A program made the position numbers and the translations under genes. From Oscillospiraceae bacterium (GTDB lineage Bacteria > Bacillota > Clostridia > Oscillospirales > Oscillospiraceae): 64,000 nucleotides of DNA. The notes below the pieces were generated by a model that was not told the DNA's origin, did no database searches, and saw only the letters and a program-made list of their open reading frames with translations. The stretch is taken from NCBI GenBank assembly GCA_021770845.1, contig JAETQF010000008.1, positions 52,712 through 116,711 on the forward strand, written 5' to 3'. Numbering within the stretch: the stretch's first letter is position 1; the number at the start of each line of letters is the position of its first letter. This document shows positions 58,307 to 64,000 of this stretch, one piece after another.

Positions 58307-59785
58307 ATGAAACAGGCATCTGCCTTTCACCACACCGCCCGGGGACAGCTCCACATCATGCGGGGCGCTCCCTGTGAGGATCACTCGGCCTCCTTCTCCC
58401 ACCCGGACGGCAGGTACCACATCGCCGCCGCCGCGGACGGCCATGGGGCGAAGGAGTGCTTCCGCGCCGCCGTGGGGGCCCAGGTTGCCGTGGAGACGGC
58501 GGTGGAGTGCCTTCAGGAGCTCGCCGGCGCCGTGCTGGCGTCGGAGGAGGCGGAACGGAGCTTCCAGCTTGACCTGTTCTCCGACCCCCGATACCGCGCC
58601 GCCACCCTCCGGCGGCTGACGGACACCCTCCTGGCCCGATGGCGGGATCGGGTGCAGGAGCACTACCGGGAGCATCCCCCAGCCCCCGAGGAGCTGGGGG
58701 AGGGCGCCAGCCTGGAGGACATCCCGGATCAGAGCATCCCCCGCATTTACGGCGCCACGCTGATGGCCGCGCTGCTGCTGCCGGGGTGCCTGCTCCTTTT
58801 CCATCAGGGGGACGGGCGCATCGAGGTGATCTACGGCGACGGGACGCTGGATCAGCCCGTTCCCTGGGATCCCCGGTGTGAATTCAACGTCACCACTTCC
58901 CTGTGTGACGCGGACGCCTTCTCCGGCTTCCGCAGCTGCGCCATCGACCTGGCGGAGCGGGAGGTCATCGCCTGCTATCTGGGCACCGACGGGGTGGAGG
59001 ACGCCTACCGGGACACCTACGGCGATCTGGGGGCCTCCCACCAGCGGATGGGGGGCGTACATACCTTTTACAAGCATCTGTCCTGCCAGCTGGTCGAGCT
59101 GGGCCCAGAGAAATTTTCCAGCTATCTGGAGGAGCTGCTGCCCAGGTTCAGCGGCGAGGGGCTGTTCAGCCGCGCCGGCAGCGGGGATGACGTATCCGTG
59201 GCCGGTATCGCGGACAAAGCGGCGCTGGAGCCCTTGGCGGATCGCTTCCGGCACGAGGTCAAACGCTATGGGCTGGACGAGGCCCTGTACTGGGCGGAGG
59301 ACGAGCTGCGGGGCAAGCGGCGCAAGCACGGCATCCTGCAAAAGCGGATGGAGGCGGCCCAGGCGGAGGCGGATCGGCTGCGTCCCCAGCTGGCCGGGCT
59401 GGAGCAGGAGCGGGAGCAGCTGAAGGCCGAGCAGCAGAAGCTGGCCGCCAGCGTCCAGCACGTCACGGAGGAGCTGGACGGGATCCAGCCGGCCCAGGGG
59501 ACGGAGGACGCCCAGATCCCGGAGCCGGATCGGGAGCGCATATCCAAGGCCGGGTGTCAGAACCTGATGGAGCGCCTGAACGCCTGCACAGCCCGGCTGA
59601 AGCAGCTGGACGGCCCGCTCCAGGCGCTGCGGGAGGCGGATGATCGGCTGGCCCAGGCCAAGAGCAGCTTTGAGGACTATGACGCGGAAGTCCAGGCGAT
59701 CCGGGCGCGGCTGGACAACATCCAGCGGGAGATCGACGCCCTGGAGGCCCCGGCGGGCAATGGGGCTGCAGCGGCCGAAACATGA
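58307..59785 (+). CDS. PP2C-type Ser/Thr phosphatase with C-terminal coiled coil
   Basis: A 492-residue protein. Residues about 1-310 are a PP2C phosphatase: CEDHSASF (Asp25), AAADGHGAKE (Asp44), YLGTDGVEDAY and GSGDDVSVAGI give the metal-binding aspartates. Residues about 340-485 are a long coiled coil rich in Ala, Glu, Gln and Arg (EQEREQLKAEQQKLAAS). It should reverse the action of the kinase encoded at 56189. The coiled coil may assemble with the VWA or Sel1 proteins. Confidence 0.86.
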   Translation: MKQASAFHHTARGQLHIMRGAPCEDHSASFSHPDGRYHIAAAADGHGAKECFRAAVGAQVAVETAVECLQELAGAVLASEEAERSFQLDLFSDPRYRAATLRRLTDTLLARWRDRVQEHYREHPPAPEELGEGASLEDIPDQSIPRIYGATLMAALLLPGCLLLFHQGDGRIEVIYGDGTLDQPVPWDPRCEFNVTTSLCDADAFSGFRSCAIDLAEREVIACYLGTDGVEDAYRDTYGDLGASHQRMGGVHTFYKHLSCQLVELGPEKFSSYLEELLPRFSGEGLFSRAGSGDDVSVAGIADKAALEPLADRFRHEVKRYGLDEALYWAEDELRGKRRKHGILQKRMEAAQAEADRLRPQLAGLEQEREQLKAEQQKLAASVQHVTEELDGIQPAQGTEDAQIPEPDRERISKAGCQNLMERLNACTARLKQLDGPLQALREADDRLAQAKSSFEDYDAEVQAIRARLDNIQREIDALEAPAGNGAAAAET

Positions 59786-59804
59786 TAAAATGGAGGTGCG
59801 CCCA

Positions 59805-60158
59805 ATGGAGGCATCTGTAATCCTGGCAAAATGCCCCAACCGCGGGGGCAGACTGTTTGGAATGCGTATTCAGAGGATGCAGGATGGCGATTGGTGGCGG
59901 ACCTGGGCCTTCCCCATTGACGAGCAGCGGGCGAAGGGGGAGGGCTACGACGTCCGGGAGGCCCGGGGAGGCCTGAACGCCCTGGCCTCCTATCCCGGCT
60001 GTCCCTACTGCAAGGCCAGGGGCTTCGTCCAGTGCGGCAGGTGCCGCAAAATCGTCTGCTGGAACAACGAGGAGCAGATGACCTGCCCCTGGTGCGGCAA
60101 CCACATGGACAGCATCGTCACAGCGGACAGCTTCAACGTGTCCGGCGGGGATGTCTAA
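59805..60158 (+). CDS. TerY-C-like zinc-ribbon protein
   Basis: A 117-residue protein with one start Cys (ILAKCPNRGG), a WRTWAFPIDEQRAKGEGYDV segment, and a zinc-ribbon cluster YPGCPYCKARGFVQCGRCRK, then TCPWCGNH. This layout resembles the metal-binding TerY-C family found beside TerY-type proteins, but I am not certain of the assignment. GGAGG precedes the ATG at 59805. It is part of the same operon. Confidence 0.65.
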   Translation: MEASVILAKCPNRGGRLFGMRIQRMQDGDWWRTWAFPIDEQRAKGEGYDVREARGGLNALASYPGCPYCKARGFVQCGRCRKIVCWNNEEQMTCPWCGNHMDSIVTADSFNVSGGDV

Positions 60159-60179
60159 CGCGCCAGGAGGGAGGCAGGT

Positions 60180-62567
60180 ATGGCGGACTACGACCCCAAT
60201 GACCTGGGCAGCACGCTGGCCTATATCAGGCAGCAGTTCGGGCTGAATGTCTTTACCATCCGGGGGCGGGTTCCCGCCCTGCTCAGCGACCTGGCCCCCG
60301 GCCTGAACCAGGAGCGGATCGTGCTGGCGCGGATGTGCCGGATGGGCATTCTGGAGGGCTTCGCCCAGGGGGTTCAGGCGGATCGGGCCGCCCAAAAACG
60401 GCTGGGCGCCGAGGCCATGCTCCGCCTGGAGCAGGACGAGCCCACTCCCCCGGAGCTCGCCGCCGCCTGTGTGAACGCGGCGGCCGCGGCGCTGGAGCTG
60501 GAGGTGGAGGTGAACTCCCCCGCCGCGTATACCCGGAACGGGCCCGCCGCCCAGACGGGCCCCGCGGCCTTTGACCCCCAGCGTTGTCTGACCCAGGCCA
60601 GGGATCCGGTCTATCAGGCGGCCCAGAAGGCCCTGGCGGCCGGGAAGGCGGCGGAAGCCCGGACGCTCTACGCCAAGGCCTGCCAGGCCGGGAACACCCT
60701 GGCCGGCACCAAACTGGGCATCTCCTGCATGAGGTGGAGCGACAGGAAGCCGGACTTCGGAACCGCGCTGAAGCTGTTCACCGACTGCGCTTATCAGGGC
60801 TGTCCCTTGGCGGCGGAATGGCTGGCCGAGTGCCACCGCATGGGGCGGGGGCTCCCCAAGGATCCGGAAAAGGGGCGGAAGCTGTTTGCCTCCTGCCGGG
60901 AGGCGCTGGAGGATATGTGCGTCTGCGGGGACGCCGACGCGCAGTATGCCCTGGGGTTCACCCTGCTCTACGGCACCCAGTGCGCCAAGGATGTGGAGCG
61001 GGGCCTGGTCTGGCTGGATCGGGCCGCCGAGGCCGGGCACGCCAGCGCCAGGACTGAGCTGGCCATGTGCTATCTGAACGGCCGGGGGCGGGCCCAAAAC
61101 CCGGAAAGGGCCGCTGCCATGGTGTCCCAGCTGGCGGCAGAGCCCTATCGCCCCACCGCCTACCGGCTGGGTCAGCTGTACTACTATGGCAGAGGGGTAA
61201 AAAAAGATCTCAAGCTGGCGCTTTCCCTTCTGCTGCCGCTGGCAGAGCTGGGGCACGCCGACGCCCAGCTGTATGTGGGCCATATATATACCTGCCAGTC
61301 TGAGGAAAATACGGCGTTCCGCTGGTATCGGCGCAGCGCCGACGGCGGCTGTGCCGATGCGTTTACCCCTTTGGGCTCCGCCTATTTCTGGGGCCATGGC
61401 ACGCCGAAGGACTATGGCAAGGCCTTTCCCTGTCTGAAGGCCGGGGCAGATCGGAAAAACCCCTTGGCTCTGTATCTGCTTCACTTCTACTATTTCGACA
61501 AGCGTTATGGCAAAACGGTGGATTTGGAGCGGGGCCGGAAATGCCTGGAGGAGGCCGCCGCCCAGGGGATCAAGCTGGCGTCCCTGGCCCTGGCCCAGTA
61601 TTACCGGAGCGAGACATACGGCGCCAGGGACAACCGGGAATACATCCGCTGGCTCACCCTTGCCGCAGAGCAGGGCAGCGTCTTGGCCCAGAGGCTGCTG
61701 GGGCGGGCCTGCCTCCATTTTGAGGATCCGGAGGTTCTGCCTCCCAGTATACCGGACGCGGTCAAGTGGCTGGTGCAGGCCCTCAACCAGAAGGACGCAG
61801 GAGCCGCCGTCACATTGGCGTCCCTGTACGCGTCGGAGCCCATCTGTGACCCGGAAACGGCAAAAAAGTTCCTGATTGCGGCGGAGGCCCTGATGAAGCA
61901 GTCGGAACAGGGATCCGCCAGCACCCGGTATCCCGAGGATCACTGCACCATGGGGAATACCTACCTCAAGCTCTATCCCAGGGAGTCCAAAAAACAGATG
62001 CAGGCCGCCTTCGACCACCTCTGTCTGGCCTATCAGTCCGGCAAAGAAGATGGGGCCGCCCTCCCCTTGGCCCGGATGTACTTCCAGGAGGGGTACGACA
62101 GCCCCGGGCTGAACATGACCCCCCTGCAGCTTCTGGGCTGTCTGGGCCCTTCGGCAGAGCGAACCAGATCCGGCGAGCTGTGCGCCCTGGTGGGGGACGT
62201 GCTCTGCCACGGGTTCCAGTCGAGCCGGGGAGCTGTCACGGCCAACCCCATCACCGGGGCAAAGTGGTATTCCACGGGGGTGGAGTACGGATCCGTCCCC
62301 TGCTACTGCCGCCTGGCCAAGTACTGCCTGAACAGCGATAAAACCCCTGACTTCCAGACCCTGGAGGAGCAGCGGCGGATGGGCTACTATCTGCTGATGG
62401 AGGCCCACCGGCAGGGCGATGTGGACGGGACGCGGATGCTGGGCCTGTGCTACCTGAAGGGGGTCGGCGTGAAGCGGAACGTGGTGGAGGGAAAGCGCCT
62501 GCTCCGGGAGGCGGCGGACAAGGGGAGCGAAAAAGCCGCCCTGGAGCTGAAACGGTGCTGGCTTTGA
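60180..62567 (+). CDS. Sel1-like repeat protein
   Basis: A 795-residue protein made largely of Sel1-type TPR-like repeats, for example AQYALGFTLLYGTQCAKDVE, AMCYLNGRGRAQNPERAAAM and GLCYLKGVGVKRNVVEGKR, spaced about 36 residues apart. No signal peptide is seen. Sel1 repeats form solenoids that bind partners, so this is a likely scaffold or target of the kinase/phosphatase pair. The first 180 residues are less repetitive. Confidence 0.87.
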   Translation: MADYDPNDLGSTLAYIRQQFGLNVFTIRGRVPALLSDLAPGLNQERIVLARMCRMGILEGFAQGVQADRAAQKRLGAEAMLRLEQDEPTPPELAAACVNAAAAALELEVEVNSPAAYTRNGPAAQTGPAAFDPQRCLTQARDPVYQAAQKALAAGKAAEARTLYAKACQAGNTLAGTKLGISCMRWSDRKPDFGTALKLFTDCAYQGCPLAAEWLAECHRMGRGLPKDPEKGRKLFASCREALEDMCVCGDADAQYALGFTLLYGTQCAKDVERGLVWLDRAAEAGHASARTELAMCYLNGRGRAQNPERAAAMVSQLAAEPYRPTAYRLGQLYYYGRGVKKDLKLALSLLLPLAELGHADAQLYVGHIYTCQSEENTAFRWYRRSADGGCADAFTPLGSAYFWGHGTPKDYGKAFPCLKAGADRKNPLALYLLHFYYFDKRYGKTVDLERGRKCLEEAAAQGIKLASLALAQYYRSETYGARDNREYIRWLTLAAEQGSVLAQRLLGRACLHFEDPEVLPPSIPDAVKWLVQALNQKDAGAAVTLASLYASEPICDPETAKKFLIAAEALMKQSEQGSASTRYPEDHCTMGNTYLKLYPRESKKQMQAAFDHLCLAYQSGKEDGAALPLARMYFQEGYDSPGLNMTPLQLLGCLGPSAERTRSGELCALVGDVLCHGFQSSRGAVTANPITGAKWYSTGVEYGSVPCYCRLAKYCLNSDKTPDFQTLEEQRRMGYYLLMEAHRQGDVDGTRMLGLCYLKGVGVKRNVVEGKRLLREAADKGSEKAALELKRCWL

Positions 62568-62777
62568 CCGGGCTCTCCGCTGGCGCTGCGAGGGGCAGTC
62601 TTGGGCGATGAACGCGGCGTCCGGGCCTGTCTGGTTTCCGCTGGATCCCCCCGCCCCCTCCGGGAGCGCGCGGGCCCGTCCGCCCCGCAGGCGGGTTCCG
62701 TCGGTTCGGCCTGGGACGGAGCGTTCCGCATAGGGCTCAGGCCCCGCCTTCCGGCAGCTTCCCACAACAAAAGCCCG

Positions 62778-62813
62778 CGGCCCATCGGAAAACTCCGGTG
62801 GGCCGTCTTTTTT
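62778..62813 (+). terminator. Terminator of the TerY-like module
   Basis: 11-bp stem (62778-62788 with 62795-62805, one G-T pair), 6-nt loop, then TCTTTTTT. The stretch 62568-62777 holds no gene I can support. Confidence 0.88.
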
Positions 62814-62864
62814 GCCTGCTGCCTGCTATGTGGTTAAACCCGAATTTTACAGAATCAGCCGCTT

Positions 62865-64000
62865 TTATTTGGATAGGGCCTCGTCAATGGCCTGGGCGGC
62901 GGTCTTGCCCGCGCCCATGGCCAGAATCACCGTGGCCGCGCCCGTCACCGCGTCGCCCCCGGCGTAGACGTTCTCCCGGCTGGTGAGGCCGGGCGGCGGC
63001 GGCCCGACGCGTCCGGCTCGCCCAGCTCCATTTCCACGCAGCGGATGCCGGACACCGAGCCGTTTTTCGGGTCACGGGGGTCGTCCGGGTTGTGGCAGCC
63101 CAGAATCTCGGTGGGGTTGGTGAGGGTCTTGAAGATGATGCCCTCCTCCTTGGCGTGCTCCACCTCCTCCGCCCGGGCGGGCAGCTCCTTCTCACTGCGG
63201 CGGTAGACGATGTACACTTCGGCCCCCAGGCGGCGGGCGCACCGGGCCGCGTCCATGGCCACGTTGCCGCCGCCCACCACCGCCACCTTGCTGCTGTGCT
63301 GGATGGGGGTGTCCGCCCCGTCCTTGTAGGCCTTCATCAGGTTGATCCGGGTGAGGAACTCGTTGGCGGAATACACGCCCTTCAGGTTCTCCCCCGGTAT
63401 GTTCATGAACTTGGGCAGGCCCGCGCCGGAGCCGATGAACACCGCCTCGAAGCCCAGCTCCTCTTTGAGCTCGTCGATGGTGATGCAGCGGCCGATGACC
63501 ATGTTCGTCTCGATCTTCACGCCCAGCTCCTTGAGGGTGTCCACTTCCTTCTGGACGATGGACTTGGGCAGGCGGAACTCGGGGATGCCGTACACCAGCA
63601 CGCCGCCGGCCAGATGCAGGGCCTCGAACACCGTCACGTCATAGCCCTTCTTGGCCAGATCCCCGGCGCAGGTCAGGCCCGCCGGGCCGGAGCCGATGAT
63701 TGCTACCTTGTGGCCGTTGGGGGCGGGCTTTTGGGGCTTTTCGGTGGCGTTGGCGTTGTGCCAGTCGGCCACGAAACGCTCCAGACGGCCGATGCCCACC
63801 GGCTCGTTTTTGATGCCCCGGATGCACTTGGCCTCGCACTGGCTCTCCTGGGGGCACACCCGGCCGCACACGGCGGGCAGGGCACTGTCCTTGGCGATGA
63901 TCTGGTAGGCGGCCTCGAAGTCGCCCTCCGCCACCTTGGCGATGAACTCGGGAATGTGGATTTTCACCGGGCAGCCGGACACGCAGGGCATATTCTTGCA
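62865..64000 (-). pseudogene. gltA: GltA-type glutamate synthase (NADPH) subunit, internal deletion, 5' end outside window
   Basis: Small-subunit type glutamate synthase/FeS-flavin oxidoreductase. Visible are the N-terminal Cys motifs (CVSGCPVKIHIPEF, CGRVCPQESQCEAKC), first FAD motif AIIGSGPAGLTCA, and NADPH motif VAVVGGGNVAMDAARCARRL. At about 62988-62996 the frame breaks: MELGEPDASGRRRP jumps to SREN-VYAGGDAVTG, skipping about 40-45 residues that the family should have, including the second FAD-site region. The C-terminal frame then reads to a stop at 62865. A deletion between short GGCC-rich repeats is likely. It transfers electrons from NADPH in glutamate synthesis or in related SfrB-type reactions. 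Confidence 0.85.

Noticed and set aside
62568..62777. Short open frames after the Sel1 gene
   Set aside because: No ribosome-binding site or protein-like pattern; the stretch reads as non-coding before the terminator.
1..64000. tRNA, rRNA, CRISPR, transposase or phage genes
   Set aside because: I scanned for these and saw none; short tRNA-like hairpins occur but lack the conserved loops.

Overview
The window looks like chromosomal DNA from a high-GC member of the Clostridia, most likely an Oscillospiraceae gut anaerobe of the Flavonifractor/Lawsonibacter type. The signs are an Rnf complex, an anaerobic (Cbi) cobalamin pathway, SLH-domain surface proteins, a DUF6465 protein, strong AGGAGG ribosome-binding sites and Firmicute-style -35/-10 promoters. 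The genus is inference. I see no rRNA, tRNA, CRISPR array, phage or transposase gene.

Region by region. 1-3197: the 3' part of an rnf(C)DGEAB operon (ion-pumping ferredoxin:NAD+ oxidoreductase). 3303-6440: a NusG-II protein, an ECF-S-like Gx transporter, a small membrane protein, a left-handed beta-helix protein and GlmM. 6442-7049: a mirror-symmetric set of hairpins and perfect palindromes. 7059-8654: a beta-CASP/MBL protein. 8829-15048 (minus): a cobalamin-riboswitch operon encoding an exported SLH-CbiK chelatase, a lipoprotein, and a BtuF/BtuC/BtuD-like importer. 15076-16104: cbiG on the minus strand. 16200-31196 (plus): a second cobalamin riboswitch and a tightly overlapping 17-gene operon from cbiD to cobO that carries out most of corrin synthesis and nucleotide-loop assembly. 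31208-36442 (minus): six envelope genes (two CmpB-like proteins, a lipase-like protein, DUF5684, an SGNH hydrolase, a LURP-one-like protein). 36639-38381: a TetR regulator, a metalloprotease-like membrane protein and a DUF6465 protein. 38481-50050 (minus): a sugar and amino-sugar cluster (fba, PPi-type pfk, tpi paralogue, LarA-like racemase, NitT/TauT-type ABC importer, DUF4838 protein, nagB, nagA), with a divergent YheO-like regulator at 50389-51030. 51190-51564: RidA. 51696-54958: a DUF5107/TPR protein gene with a frameshift, divergent from an AraC regulator. 56067-62813 (plus): a TerY-like phospho-signalling module of kinase, VWA protein, PP2C phosphatase, zinc-ribbon protein and Sel1-repeat protein. 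62865-64000 (minus): a GltA-type glutamate synthase subunit gene with an internal deletion, running off the window.

The two B12 riboswitches put corrinoid or cobalt acquisition (minus strand) and de novo synthesis (plus strand) under the same ligand. The least familiar systems are the surface-anchored chelatase with NEAT-like domains, the TerY-type module without TerD, the LarA/PFK/TIM/FBA sugar cluster, and the palindromic element at 6442-7049.
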